Shown here piece by piece: positions 55,087 through 64,000 of a stretch of DNA of 64,000 nucleotides (position 1 is its first letter; each line of letters opens with the position of its first letter). Both the position numbers and the translations under genes were made by a program. The notes under the pieces are model-generated. The model was not told where the DNA came from. It saw only the letters and a list, made by a program, of their open reading frames with translations, and did no database searches. This DNA comes from Microbacterium maritypicum (lineage in GTDB: Bacteria > Actinomycetota > Actinomycetes > Actinomycetales > Microbacteriaceae): NCBI RefSeq assembly GCF_041529975.1, contig NZ_CP168030.1, positions 1,116,001 to 1,180,000 of the forward strand. Direction: 5' to 3'.

Positions 55087-56207
55087 CGGTGGCCTCCGTT
55101 CGGGGTGATCTCTGCACTCGCATCGGCGAGGCGCGAGCGCTCGATCTCGTCGCGCAGCAGGTGCCATTGCTCGTCGAGCTGTGGCGAGCGTGTCGCGGTG
55201 ACGAAGCGGAACAGGTCTTCGGGGTCGAGGTCGGCGTCGGTGTTCAGCGCGGTCCGCATGGCCGCGGCGATCGCCTCGGCTCCGGCGGCGAACCGCTCCT
55301 CGGCGTCGGCGTCGAGAGCCCCGGTGTTCGTCAGGTGGGTGCGCAGGCGAAGCAGGGGGTCGCGGGCGGTCCAGGCCTGCACCTCATCGCGTTCCCGGTA
55401 GCGGGTGTCGTCGTCGGCGTTGGTGTGCGCCTGCATCCGGTAGGTGTGCGCCTCGATGAGCGAAGGGCCGCCGCCGGTACGGGCGCGATCCACCGCCTCG
55501 CCGAGCACGGCGAGCACGGCGGCGACGTCGTTCCCGTCGACACGCTGTCCCGGCATCCCGTAGCCGACCGCCTTGTGGGCGAGGGACGGAGCCGCGGTCT
55601 GCCGCGAGAGCGGGACCGAGATCGCGAACCCGTTGTTCTGCACGAAGAAGACGACCGGCACCTGGAAGACGGCGGCGAAGTTCATCGCCTCGTGGAAGTC
55701 GCCCTCGCTGGTGGCGCCGTCGCCGCACAGCGCGAGCACGACCGTGTCCTCGCCGCGATGCTTGGCCGCCTGCGCGAAGCCGACCGCGTGCAGCAGCTGG
55801 GTGGCGAGCGGGGTGGCCTGCGGTGCGACCCGGTGGGAGCGCACGTCGTAGCCCGAGTGCCAGTCGCCCTTGAGGAGGACCATCGCGTCGGCGGGTTCGA
55901 CTCCGCGTGCGATGACGGCGACCGAGTCGCGATAGGTCGGGAACAGCCAGTCCGTTTCGCCGAGAACCATCGCGGCGGCGACCTGGCACGCTTCTTGACC
56001 GTGGGACGACGGGTAGACGGCGAGACGTCCCTGACGTACGAGCGCGCCGGCCTGGTCGTTGATGCGGCGGCCCTCGACGAGGCCGCGATAGGCGGCCAGC
56101 AGGGTGTCGCCGTCGGGGAGCGCGTAGTGCTCGTCCGCGACAGGCTGTCCGTCCGCATCGATCAGTTGCACCGCGGTGTCTCGCGGAAGCATGTCGGTGT
56201 GCAGCAT
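55083..56207 (-). CDS. 2-oxoacid dehydrogenase E1 alpha subunit
   Basis: A 374-residue ThDP-binding subunit with the pyrophosphate motif G-D-G-A-T-S-E-G-D-F-H-E-A-M-N near residue 155 ending N-N-G-F-A-I-S. H-T-Y-R-M-Q-A-H-T belongs to the phosphorylation-loop region. GGAGG precedes the ATG at 56207. First gene of the operon, divergent from an Lrp/AsnC regulator, which in bkd clusters senses branched-chain amino acids. Confidence 0.92.
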   Translation of the reverse strand: MLHTDMLPRDTAVQLIDADGQPVADEHYALPDGDTLLAAYRGLVEGRRINDQAGALVRQGRLAVYPSSHGQEACQVAAAMVLGETDWLFPTYRDSVAVIARGVEPADAMVLLKGDWHSGYDVRSHRVAPQATPLATQLLHAVGFAQAAKHRGEDTVVLALCGDGATSEGDFHEAMNFAAVFQVPVVFFVQNNGFAISVPLSRQTAAPSLAHKAVGYGMPGQRVDGNDVAAVLAVLGEAVDRARTGGGPSLIEAHTYRMQAHTNADDDTRYRERDEVQAWTARDPLLRLRTHLTNTGALDADAEERFAAGAEAIAAAMRTALNTDADLDPEDLFRFVTATRSPQLDEQWHLLRDEIERSRLADASAEITPNGGHR

Positions 56208-56358
56208 GCGCTCGTCCTCCTTGCCGAACTCGGTGGGGACAGCTTGCCTCTGTGGGCGACAGTCATCCAAGATCATCCGCGAAATACTGGATGGAAGAGC
56301 GACAGATGCGGCATTCTTGATCGAAGTGTCAGATTTTCTGGCCCGAGGAAGGGGTGTC

Positions 56359-56796
56359 ATGATCGCGCTGGACGACACGGACCGAGCGATCCTCGAGGAG
56401 CTGCGTCGCGACGCGCGCTCGTCGATGACGGCGATCGCGGATGCCGTGCACATCTCGCGCGCCGGTGCGCACGCGAGGATCAAGCGCCTCACCGACGCCG
56501 GTGTCATCACGGGATACACGGTCCGCACGGATCCCGTCCTGCTCGGGCACCATGCGAGCGCCTACGTGACCCTTGCCATCGAGCAGGCGACGTGGCAGGC
56601 GGTGAGCGACCGGCTGCGCGCGATCCCCGAGATCGAGCACATGGCGCTCGTCGGCGGTGACTTCGACGTGATCCTGTTGGTGCGCGCCAACGACGCCCGC
56701 GACCTGCGTCGAATCGTGCTCGAGGACATCCAGGCGATCCCTTCGATCCGCTCGACCCGGACCACGCTGATCTTCGAGGACTACACGCGGGAGTAA
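56359..56796 (+). CDS. Lrp/AsnC-family regulator
   Basis: A 145-residue regulator: helix-turn-helix (residues 5-50, S-M-T-A-I-A-D-A-V-H-I-S) and RAM ligand domain (65-140). GAAGGGG precedes the ATG at 56359; the frame upstream is non-coding. Its 151-bp divergent region with the E1 alpha gene has the AT-rich patches expected of an Lrp target but no clear palindrome. It probably controls the dehydrogenase operon in response to an amino acid. Confidence 0.9.
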   Translation: MIALDDTDRAILEELRRDARSSMTAIADAVHISRAGAHARIKRLTDAGVITGYTVRTDPVLLGHHASAYVTLAIEQATWQAVSDRLRAIPEIEHMALVGGDFDVILLVRANDARDLRRIVLEDIQAIPSIRSTRTTLIFEDYTRE

Positions 56797-56835
56797 CGGG
56801 GACGCGGGCGCGTTCTGCGGTGCGGGTGGGTTCTG

Positions 56836-56882
56836 GGGCGTGGTCTGCGGCGGCGGGGTCTGCGGGGGCGGGGTCTGCGGCG
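56836..56882. repeat. G-rich tandem repeat upstream of the DUF222 gene
   Basis: Three units of the type GGTCTGCGG with G-rich spacers, within the 213-bp gap 56797-57009. The plus strand has enough G runs for a G-quadruplex. The rest of the gap contains an AT-richer block (TTTCGGAATATTG) and no gene. Confidence 0.55.
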
Positions 56883-57009
56883 AGTGTGGACAAGTGCTGC
56901 GTCGGTGTTTCTGTGGAGGGCGTGTCGGTGTTTCGCGTGTTTCGGAATATTGCTCTGAACTGGGGTTATCGGGGTTTGAATGTCTGTGGTCCCGGGTTGA
57001 CTTAGGGGT

Positions 57010-58542
57010 ATGAACAACCCCGTGGAGGTGCTCGGCCAGGTCGTCGCTGACCTGGATGCGGTGCTGCGCTCTGACGTGATCGCCCGGCTCGGTGACGACG
57101 AGAAGATGGGGCTGTTGCGGGTCGCGGGTGAGGTGCAGCGGCGGGTGGAGGCGGTGGTCGTGGAGACGGTCGCGTCGGTCGATGAGCGGCCGGCGGGGTC
57201 GGGGGAGCCGGCGTTCTGTGGGCGATATGGCTGTCGCACGGTGAACGAGTTGCTGCAGCGGGTGTTGCGCACGGATGCTGCGGGGGCGGGGCGGGTGGTG
57301 AAGGCCGCGAAGGCGGTGCGGCGGGAGGTGGGGGTGTCGTCGGGGGCGTGGTTGCCGGCGCGGTGGCCGGCGTTGCGGGTGGCGTTGGTGGACGGGACGA
57401 TCGGGGTCGCGGGGCTGTTGGCGGCGATCGGGCCGATCGAGCAGGCCGGGTCCCGGGTCGGGACGGCGGACCGGTTGCGGGCGGATGCGGAGTTGGCCGC
57501 GTACGCGCGGGGAACCTCTGTTGCTGACCCGGATGCGGGTGCGGATGCGGAACCGGACGCTGGCGGGGATGTTGGACCGGCGGCGACGCCGGAGGATCTG
57601 CGGTTGTTGGCGCAGGTGATCGTGCAGTATCTCGACCCCGATGGTGCGGAACCCGCGGACGACATCGCGATGCGGGTGCGGGGGCTGACCCTCGGGCGCG
57701 CGAAAGACGGGGTGATCCCGGTCCGGGGACGGTTGCTGCCCGAGGTCGCGGGACAGTTGCAGCGCCTGTTCGACGCGTACCTGAACCCGAAAGTCGACGG
57801 ACCACCCGTCCCCGGAGTCATGTTCCGGCCTTCGGACGCGACGAACTCGGAAACGAACTCGGAAACCCTCGATGACGGTGCGGGTATGGACGACGACGCC
57901 CTTCCGTCCGGTGACCCGGGACGGATGGTCGACACCCGCTCCCGGTCGCAGAAGCAGCACGACACCCTCGCCGCGATCCTCGGCATCGCCGCCCGCCACG
58001 ACGACACCCCACGCCTGGGTGGGGGCGCGCCCACACTGGTGGTGTCCGTCACCGCCGACGACTACACGACCGGCCGCGGCTGGGCGCACATCGACGGCAT
58101 CGACACCCCCGTCCCCACCCGTGTCGCCGTCCACACCGCGTGCGCGGGCGGGGTGCAACGGGTGCTGTTCGACCCGCACGGGCGGATCATCGGCATCAGC
58201 ACCACCGACCGGATCTTCACCGCGCATCAGCGTCGCGCGATCACCCTCCGCGACCGCGAGTGCCTCATCCCCGGCTGCCACGTCCCCGCGACCTGGTGCG
58301 AGATCCACCACGTCCACGAGCACGCCCACGGCGGCCCCACCCACACCGACAACGGCGTCGCCCTCTGCTGGCACCACCACAGAACCCTCGACACCAGCGG
58401 ATGGGAGATCCGCATGCGCCACGGCACACCCCACGTCCGCGGACCCGCCTGGTGGGACCCCACCCGACGCTGGCGCACCCCACGACCCCCGACACCACGA
58501 CCGGCACCTGAGGCCTGCCGGTCGACTGCGCTCAGAGCATGA
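57010..58542 (+). CDS. DUF222 and HNH-endonuclease protein
   Basis: A 510-residue member of the large actinobacterial DUF222/HNH family (related to mycobacterial 13E12-repeat proteins). The DUF222 part covers about residues 30-330; the HNH motif is at 400-460: C-L-I-P-G-C, H-H-V-x-E-H-A-H-G-G, and N-G-V-A-L-C-W-H-H-H. The catalytic H residues are intact. Actinobacterial genomes have many copies; the role is unknown and a mobile origin is suspected. C-terminal codon use is strongly C-rich. No repeats flank it. Confidence 0.9.
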   Translation: MNNPVEVLGQVVADLDAVLRSDVIARLGDDEKMGLLRVAGEVQRRVEAVVVETVASVDERPAGSGEPAFCGRYGCRTVNELLQRVLRTDAAGAGRVVKAAKAVRREVGVSSGAWLPARWPALRVALVDGTIGVAGLLAAIGPIEQAGSRVGTADRLRADAELAAYARGTSVADPDAGADAEPDAGGDVGPAATPEDLRLLAQVIVQYLDPDGAEPADDIAMRVRGLTLGRAKDGVIPVRGRLLPEVAGQLQRLFDAYLNPKVDGPPVPGVMFRPSDATNSETNSETLDDGAGMDDDALPSGDPGRMVDTRSRSQKQHDTLAAILGIAARHDDTPRLGGGAPTLVVSVTADDYTTGRGWAHIDGIDTPVPTRVAVHTACAGGVQRVLFDPHGRIIGISTTDRIFTAHQRRAITLRDRECLIPGCHVPATWCEIHHVHEHAHGGPTHTDNGVALCWHHHRTLDTSGWEIRMRHGTPHVRGPAWWDPTRRWRTPRPPTPRPAPEACRSTALRA

Positions 58543-58666
58543 GCGGCCACGACCGGGCTCGGCGTGAACTGTCGACCTGTGCGACACGATGTGGCATGCT
58601 TGCGGGCATTGCGCCGGGCCCCGTTTCTGGGGCCGTCCGTGAATCGAGAGGTAGACGCCGGAACAC

Positions 58667-59815
58667 ATGTCCAGACCACTCGCGGGACCGCAGGGCCTGC
58701 TACGCACGCTCAACGGTCGCGCGATCCTGGAGGCGCTCGCGCGCAGCGGTCCGCAGACCCGCGCGGAGCTGATGTCGGCGACGGGGCTGTCCCGCACGGC
58801 CGTCACCCAGGTGCTGCGGATGCTCGAGGCAGCGGGCGCCGTCGCCTCGGCAGGCATCGACCGCGAGACGCGCGGGCCTGCCGCCGGTCGCGTGACCCTG
58901 CATCCGCGGCTCGGGTTCGCCGCCGCCGTGCACATCGACCACCACGCCGCGCACGTGGTGCTCGTCGACGCCCGCGGAGTCGTGCACGCCGAGGAGCACG
59001 CCGTGCTGCCCATCCAGGAGGACCGCGTCGAGCAAATCGTCGCCCTCGTCGACCGTTGCCGAGGGTCGGTGAAGGCGGCCAAGGGGGCGATCCACCTCGC
59101 CGTCGTCGGCATCCCCGGGATCGTCACCGCCGACGGCGGCATCCGCGACGATCTCGGTCCGGACGGCGGCGCCTTCCGCGCTGCGCTGACCGCATCGCTC
59201 GGCTGCCCGGTACGCATCGAGAACGACGTCAACCTCGCCGCCCTCGCCGAGCTCACGGCGGGCGTGGGCGGCGACCTCGCCAGTTTCGCGCTGCTGCTCC
59301 TCGACGACGGGCTCGGTGCCGGCATCGTGATCGACGGCGCACTGCACCGCGGATTCTCCGGTGTCGCGGGCGAGGTCATGTACCTGCCACAGACTCCGCT
59401 CCCGATCGGGGCGCCCATCGTGAGCGACGCCGTGGTCGGAGATCTCGCACTCGGGGTAGGGCGAGACGCCGAGGCCACGTTGGAGGACCATCTCGAAGCC
59501 GCTGGTCGCGGTGACGAAGCCGCGATCCGGGTCGTCGCCGAGATCGGCAAGCGCATCGTCCTCGTGGCCGGCAGCATCGGCCTGGTGCTGGACCCGGAGG
59601 CGTTCATCCTCAGCGGCACGGCAGCCCATCCCGTGCTGGTCGACGCGATCCAGCGCGTCGCAGACGAGTATGCCGCCCAGCTGCCGCTGCGGTTCCTGGT
59701 CTCCTCGTTCGGCCCGGAAGCCCCGCTGGTCGGCGCCGTCGACGAAGCGGCATCCGCCCTCCGCAGCATGCTCTTCACCCGCATCCTGACGCCGACGCCG
59801 AAGCCCGGCCGCTGA
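58667..59815 (+). CDS. ROK-family transcriptional regulator
   Basis: A 382-residue ROK repressor: winged helix (residues 15-75, R-A-E-L-M-S-A-T-G-L-S-R-T-A-V) and a sugar-kinase-like domain with I-E-N-D-V-N-L-A-A near 185. The ATP-loop D-x-G is altered (H-I-D-H-H at the phosphate 1 site), so kinase activity is unlikely. It begins a plus-strand unit with the YdjC deacetylase and GPH transporter and probably represses it, released by an oligosaccharide. Confidence 0.87.
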   Translation: MSRPLAGPQGLLRTLNGRAILEALARSGPQTRAELMSATGLSRTAVTQVLRMLEAAGAVASAGIDRETRGPAAGRVTLHPRLGFAAAVHIDHHAAHVVLVDARGVVHAEEHAVLPIQEDRVEQIVALVDRCRGSVKAAKGAIHLAVVGIPGIVTADGGIRDDLGPDGGAFRAALTASLGCPVRIENDVNLAALAELTAGVGGDLASFALLLLDDGLGAGIVIDGALHRGFSGVAGEVMYLPQTPLPIGAPIVSDAVVGDLALGVGRDAEATLEDHLEAAGRGDEAAIRVVAEIGKRIVLVAGSIGLVLDPEAFILSGTAAHPVLVDAIQRVADEYAAQLPLRFLVSSFGPEAPLVGAVDEAASALRSMLFTRILTPTPKPGR

Positions 59816-59867
59816 GCACCCCCGATCGTCGCCCCCGATCGCCCGTCCCTACCCGACAGGACCTCTG

Positions 59868-60797
59868 ATGACCGCTCCCTCCGATCTCGCCGACCGCCTC
59901 GGCCTCGCACCCGGCGCCAGGGCGATCATCCTCAACGCCGACGACTTCGGCATGTGCCATGCGGCGAACACCGCGATCGTCGAGCTGCTCACGACCGGGC
60001 ACATCGACTCGACGACCGTGATGGTCCCGTGCTCGTGGTCGCCCGAAGCACTGGCCTTCGCGGCTTCCCGCACCGATCTCGACGTCGGCGTGCACCTGGT
60101 GCTCACCAGCGAGTGGAGACGCTACCGCTGGCGCCCATTGACCGGCACGGGAACGAGCCTCGTCGACGCCGACGGGTTCTTCCCCGCTGATGTCGCGACC
60201 GTCGAGCGGGATGCGACCGACGACGATGTCGCCGCCGAGCTCGCCGCCCAGCTGCAGGCCGCGCTCGACGCCGGGGTCGACGTGACGCACCTCGACAACC
60301 ACATGGGCTCGGTCTACGGCCTCGTCACCGGCCACGACTTCCTGCGCCCGGTGTTCGAGCTCGCCGCCCGCAACGGCCTCCCGTTCCGGCTGCCGCGGAC
60401 GATGGACGGGGTGGGGGAGGATGCCGCGTTGCAGGCCAAGCTCGACGACGCGGCGGCCGCAGCGGACGCCAGCGGCATCGAGATCATCGATCGGCTCTGG
60501 TCGCATCCCTTCGAGCTCCTCCGCGAGGGCGAGCCCGACGAGGAGACCTACGAGCAGGTGCGCGACGGCTTCATCGCGTTGCTGCGCGCTGTTCCTGCCG
60601 GCGTCACCGAGATCTACCTGCACCCGATGATCGACGACGACGAGCTCCGGGCCGCGGTCGACTTCAGCGCGGCGAAGCGTGGGTACGAGCTGCGTCTGCT
60701 CACCGACCCCGCCGTGCTGCAGGCCATCGAAGACGAGGCTCTCGTGCGCATCGGCTGGCGTGACCTGCGCGACCTGCAGCGGTCGTCCGCGCGATGA
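59868..60797 (+). CDS. ChbG/YdjC-type carbohydrate deacetylase
   Basis: A 309-residue YdjC-family deacetylase. The metal site is N-A-D-D-F-G-M-C near residue 25, and H-L-D-N-H-M near 142. ChbG removes an acetyl group from chitobiose or chitotriose; the substrate here is not fixed. AGGACC precedes the start. Downstream it overlaps the transporter by 4 bp, so import and deacetylation are co-expressed. Confidence 0.88.
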   Translation: MTAPSDLADRLGLAPGARAIILNADDFGMCHAANTAIVELLTTGHIDSTTVMVPCSWSPEALAFAASRTDLDVGVHLVLTSEWRRYRWRPLTGTGTSLVDADGFFPADVATVERDATDDDVAAELAAQLQAALDAGVDVTHLDNHMGSVYGLVTGHDFLRPVFELAARNGLPFRLPRTMDGVGEDAALQAKLDDAAAAADASGIEIIDRLWSHPFELLREGEPDEETYEQVRDGFIALLRAVPAGVTEIYLHPMIDDDELRAAVDFSAAKRGYELRLLTDPAVLQAIEDEALVRIGWRDLRDLQRSSAR

Positions 60798-62119
60798 CGG
60801 TTCTGGGCGAACGCCTGCGCGATCGACGGCTGGATGCGGCGCCGACCAGGGCGCAGACGATCGCATTCGGGGCATCCGGGTTCCCGACCCAACTGATGGC
60901 GCAGACCTTCTCGGCCTTCATCGTCTACTTCTACGTCTCACACCTCGCTGTCCCAGCCGGATGGGTGGCCGCGGCGATGATCGCCCACGGTGTGCTGAAC
61001 GCGGTGCTGAATCCGGTCGTCGGCACGATCTCCGACCGGCTGCGCACTCCCTGGGGTCGGCGCATCCCGTGGATCGGTCTGGGCATCGTGCCGCTCGTGG
61101 TCGCCTTCGCGCTGGTGTGGATGCCGCCCGAGCTCCCGGCGGCCGGCCTCATCGTGTGGTTCCTCGTGGTCGTCGCCGTGTACGACATCGCGTTCGTCGT
61201 CGTGGTGCTGAACATCTCGGCCCTGTTCCCCGAGATCTTCCGCACCACCGAGGAGCGCGCCCGAGGCAACGTGCCGCGGCAGATCTTCGCGATCCTCGGC
61301 ATGGTCCTCGGCACCGCCGGCGCGCCCGCCCTGTACAGCGCGCTCGGGTGGCCGGGGATGGCCCTGGTGCTGGGCGCCGTCTGCCTGGTGCTGCTCGTGT
61401 GGTCGTTCCTCGGCGGGATGATCGAGCGCCGGGTCCCGGAGGCGGCTTCCGAGGCCATGCGGTGGGGCGACCAGCTGAAGTACACCTTCCGCAATCGGGC
61501 CTTCGTCCCCTACGTGCTCGGGTCGCTGTTCGTGCAGACCTCGATCGCGGTGATCCTCGCCGCGATCCCCTTCTACGTGCGGTACTCGCTCGGGGCTGCC
61601 GAGGGAGAAGGCAGTCTGCTGCTCGGGGCCATCTTCGTCACCGCGATCCCGTCGATCGTGCTGTGGAGCGCGGTCGTCCGCCGCACCTCGCCGCGCACGG
61701 CGGTGCTGTGGAGCGTGGCGGTCTTCGGCGTCGCCGTGCTCGGCTACCTCGCCCCGTCGGACGTGCTCGGGGCGGTGCTGGTCGGCGTCGCGGTCGGGGT
61801 GGGCGTCGGCGGCCTGCTGCAGCTGCTCGAGGTCATGCTCGCGCAGATCATCGACGAGGATGCCGTGCGCACCGGGCACCGCCGCGAGGGGGCCTACTTC
61901 GGGGTCAACGGCTTCGTGGTGCGAGGATCGGTGGTGCTGCAGGCGATCGTGGCCGCGGTGGTGCTGACGGCATCCGGATTCGATGCCACGCTCGGCGACG
62001 CGCAGCCCGAGAGCGTCGACGGTGGAATCCGTCTGATGCTCGCCGTGATTCCGCTCGGGTTCACCGCCCTCGCGTGGCTGTGCTTCTGGCTCTACCCCAT
62101 CCGCGCCCGCGACATCTGA
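60794..62119 (+). CDS. GPH-type sugar transporter (MFS)
   Basis: A 441-residue glycoside-pentoside-hexuronide symporter with 12 predicted helices. The G-x-x-S-D-R-x-R-T-x-x-G-R-R motif (about residue 82) in loop 2-3 is clear. It probably brings in the oligosaccharide that the co-expressed YdjC enzyme deacetylates. No glycosidase follows. It converges on galE with a 1-bp gap. Confidence 0.88.
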   Translation: MTVLGERLRDRRLDAAPTRAQTIAFGASGFPTQLMAQTFSAFIVYFYVSHLAVPAGWVAAAMIAHGVLNAVLNPVVGTISDRLRTPWGRRIPWIGLGIVPLVVAFALVWMPPELPAAGLIVWFLVVVAVYDIAFVVVVLNISALFPEIFRTTEERARGNVPRQIFAILGMVLGTAGAPALYSALGWPGMALVLGAVCLVLLVWSFLGGMIERRVPEAASEAMRWGDQLKYTFRNRAFVPYVLGSLFVQTSIAVILAAIPFYVRYSLGAAEGEGSLLLGAIFVTAIPSIVLWSAVVRRTSPRTAVLWSVAVFGVAVLGYLAPSDVLGAVLVGVAVGVGVGGLLQLLEVMLAQIIDEDAVRTGHRREGAYFGVNGFVVRGSVVLQAIVAAVVLTASGFDATLGDAQPESVDGGIRLMLAVIPLGFTALAWLCFWLYPIRARDI

Positions 62120-62120
62120 G

Positions 62121-63101
62121 TCAGGCCGACGCCGCCTGCCGCGCCTCCCACCCCGTGCGCACCATCTCGTCGACCGTGTACCGCATGGTCCAGTCGAGGT
62201 CGCGGGCGGCGAGCTCGCCGGTGGCGACGATGCGGTCGGGGTCGCCGGGGCGGCGGGGGCCGATCTCGGGCGTGAAGTCGATGCCGGTCACGCGGGCGAC
62301 GGCATCCATGATCTGCTTCACGCTGAGTCCGTCGCCGGAGCCGAGGTTGTACGCCGCCTCGATGGGGCTTCCGTCGGCGAGGCGCTGGGCGGCGGCGACG
62401 TGGGCGGCGGCGATGTCGCCCACGTGCACGTAGTCGCGCACATTCGTGCCGTCGGCGGTGTCGTAGTCGTCACCGAAGATCTTCGGGGTCTTGCCCGCGA
62501 GCAGCGCCTCGAACACGATCGGGAAGAGGTTGTGCGGGCTCACGTCGTAGACGGTCGGATCGGCGGAGCCCACCACGTTGAAGTACCGCAGCGAGGTGTG
62601 CCGCAGCGGGCGCGCGGCGTCGGCCGTCGCGATGGCCTGGTCGCGCAGCAGCCACTCGCCGATGAGCTTCGATTCGCCGTAGGGGCTGGCCGGCTTCTTG
62701 GCGGTGTCCTCGACGACGAGCGCGACGTCGGGGGTGCCGAACACCGCAGCCGACGACGAGAACACGATGTTCGAGACGCCCGCGGCTTCCATCGCCTCGA
62801 GGATGATCCGGGTGCCCTCGACGTTCTGCGCGTAGGTGTGCAGCGGGCGCTGCACCGAGACGCCCGCGTACTTGTACCCGGCGACGTGGATGACGCCCTG
62901 GGCGTCGTGGTCGCGCAACGTCTTCTCGACCAGGTCGCGATCGAGGATGCTGCCCTGCACGAACGGCACGCCCTCGGGCACGAACGACGCGACGCCGCTG
63001 GAGAGGTCGTCGAGCACGACCGGGGTGAGCCCTGCTTCGGCGAGGGCCCGGACGACGTGGGCTCCGATGTAGCCGGCGCCGCCGGTGACGATCCAGGACA
63101 T
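62121..63101 (-). CDS. galE: UDP-glucose 4-epimerase
   Basis: A 326-residue SDR epimerase. NAD-binding G-G-A-G-Y-I-G near residue 7, S-S-S-A-A-V-F-G and the Y-G-E-S-K catalytic pair. It interconverts UDP-galactose and UDP-glucose. AGGAG lies upstream of ATG 63101. galK starts outside the window upstream on the same strand (49-bp gap), so the order is galK-galE, Leloir pathway. Confidence 0.95.
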   Translation of the reverse strand: MSWIVTGGAGYIGAHVVRALAEAGLTPVVLDDLSSGVASFVPEGVPFVQGSILDRDLVEKTLRDHDAQGVIHVAGYKYAGVSVQRPLHTYAQNVEGTRIILEAMEAAGVSNIVFSSSAAVFGTPDVALVVEDTAKKPASPYGESKLIGEWLLRDQAIATADAARPLRHTSLRYFNVVGSADPTVYDVSPHNLFPIVFEALLAGKTPKIFGDDYDTADGTNVRDYVHVGDIAAAHVAAAQRLADGSPIEAAYNLGSGDGLSVKQIMDAVARVTGIDFTPEIGPRRPGDPDRIVATGELAARDLDWTMRYTVDEMVRTGWEARQAASA

Positions 63102-63150
63102 TGCGTTCCTCTCCTGCCGCGGAGTGATCGCGGCTCGATCGATCATTCTC

Positions 63151-64000
63151 TCAGGCGTCGCGGAGCGGACCTGCGGAGGGGGTGACCGTGAACAGGTGCG
63201 GAGCGCCGAATCCCGAGGCGGCGAACGCGGCGGTCACGGCACCCGACACCGCCTCGACGGCATCCTGCTCGATCAGCGCGATCGCAGCACCGCCGAAACC
63301 GCCGCCGGTCATGCGGGCGCCGAGAGCGCCGGCGGCCAGCGCGGTGTCGACCGCGGTGTCGAGCTCGACGGTCGAGATCTCGAAGTCGTCCCGCATTGAC
63401 ACATGCGACGCTACGAGGAGGTCGCCGATGGCTCTCGCGCCCTTCTCCCGCAGCACCTGGACGGTGTCGAGCACGCGCTGGTTCTCGGTGACGATGTGAC
63501 GCACGCGGCGGAAGGTCACGTCGTCCATCAGCTCCTGAGCGCGGGGAAGGTCGGCGATCGACACGTCGCGCAGGGCGGGCACGCCCATGAGTGATGCCCC
63601 GAGTTCGCACGACGCCCGGCGTTCGCGGTAGCCGCCCGTGGAGTGGGCGTGCTTCACGTGGGTGTCGATCACGAGGATCGCGAGTCCGGCCTCGGCGATG
63701 CCGAGCGGCACCGGCCGGGCCTCGAGCGAGCGGCAGTCGAGGAAGATCGCGGTGTCGGGCTGACCGAGCATGGACGCCATCTGGTCCATGATCCCGGTGG
63801 GGGCCCCGACGGCCTCGTTCTCGGCGCGGCGTCCGACGCGGGCGAGAGTCGTGGCGTCGAGGCCGGTGCCCCAGAGCTCGTTGAGGGCGGATGCCGTCGC
63901 CCCCTCGATCGCGGCGGAGGAGGAGAGCCCGGCGCCCACCGGCACGTCGGAGGCGATCGCGATGTCGAGGCCGCGGAACGGGCCGTCCTCGGCGGTCTCG
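63151..64000 (-). CDS. galK: Galactokinase, C-terminal portion (start outside window)
   Basis: The 3' 850 bp of a GHMP kinase that phosphorylates galactose with ATP. The ATP loop P-V-G-A-G-L-S-S-S-A-A begins about 20 codons into the visible part, and the C-terminal G-G-F-G-G-A-A-I motif is present. The frame continues unbroken to 64000. The N-terminal galactose-binding part is missing only because the window ends. Confidence 0.94.
   Translation of the reverse strand, partial: ETAEDGPFRGLDIAIASDVPVGAGLSSSAAIEGATASALNELWGTGLDATTLARVGRRAENEAVGAPTGIMDQMASMLGQPDTAIFLDCRSLEARPVPLGIAEAGLAILVIDTHVKHAHSTGGYRERRASCELGASLMGVPALRDVSIADLPRAQELMDDVTFRRVRHIVTENQRVLDTVQVLREKGARAIGDLLVASHVSMRDDFEISTVELDTAVDTALAAGALGARMTGGGFGGAAIALIEQDAVEAVSGAVTAAFAASGFGAPHLFTVTPSAGPLRDA

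Noticed and set aside
57010..58542. DUF222/HNH gene as a complete IS element or restriction system
   Set aside because: No terminal repeats, target duplication, transposase or methyltransferase is present.
56329..59910. A 1193-codon minus-strand frame across Lrp, DUF222 and ROK genes
   Set aside because: Antisense shadow created by high GC; the plus-strand genes there have clear family motifs.

Overview
The window is high-GC actinobacterial chromosome, most likely Microbacterium or a close relative in Microbacteriaceae. The clues are roughly 70% GC coding sequence, a DUF222/HNH protein, a 507-residue LigB-type ligase, an RqlH-type RecQ helicase, PaaR-like TetR control of phenylacetate genes, and a homoprotocatechuate dioxygenase close to the Brevibacterium enzyme as I remember it. 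The assignment rests on gene content read by eye. No tRNA, rRNA, CRISPR array, IS element or prophage was seen.

Layout. 1-8045: amino-sugar catabolism (end of nagB, nagA, a GH20 hexosaminidase), with a Nudix hydrolase, a GlcD-type FAD oxidase, a YrdB-like membrane protein and a large sigma factor fused to an anti-sigma-like membrane segment. The 680-bp gap upstream of the sigma gene (4686-5364) holds three copies of one promoter-like element and two tandem copies of a probable structured RNA. 8157-10427: a ZTP riboswitch and glyA-folD. 11919-19922: a homoprotocatechuate meta-cleavage operon (hpaG-RraA fusion, gntR, hpaE, hpaD, hpaH, hpaI) divergent from an MHS-type transporter. 20015-22742: an IclR regulator divergent from a 3-hydroxybenzoate 4-monooxygenase-like flavoprotein. 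22826-26437: ABC exporter plus DesK/DesR-like two-component system. 26441-32432: assorted metabolic genes and ligB.

32479-52565: the phenylacetyl-CoA (paa) pathway in three transcription units, paaABCDEG, paaI-paaR and paaJFHZ. Each is preceded by the same 22-bp palindrome, so the units look like one regulon. They are interrupted by rqlH, an IclR-controlled PTS-type dihydroxyacetone kinase operon (dhaKLM) and a lipoprotein gene. 52610-56796: a branched-chain 2-oxoacid dehydrogenase operon (E1a, E1b, E2) divergent from an Lrp/AsnC regulator. 57010-64000: DUF222/HNH protein, a ROK regulator with a YdjC deacetylase and a GPH sugar transporter, then galE and the start of galK on the minus strand.

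Together the genes describe a soil or plant-associated heterotroph that feeds aromatic acids (phenylacetate, homoprotocatechuate, 3-hydroxybenzoate), amino sugars, oligosaccharides, galactose and dihydroxyacetone into central metabolism. The least explained part is 4684-5303: an autoregulated-looking sigma/anti-sigma fusion gene beside two RNA units that carry the same promoter-like element.
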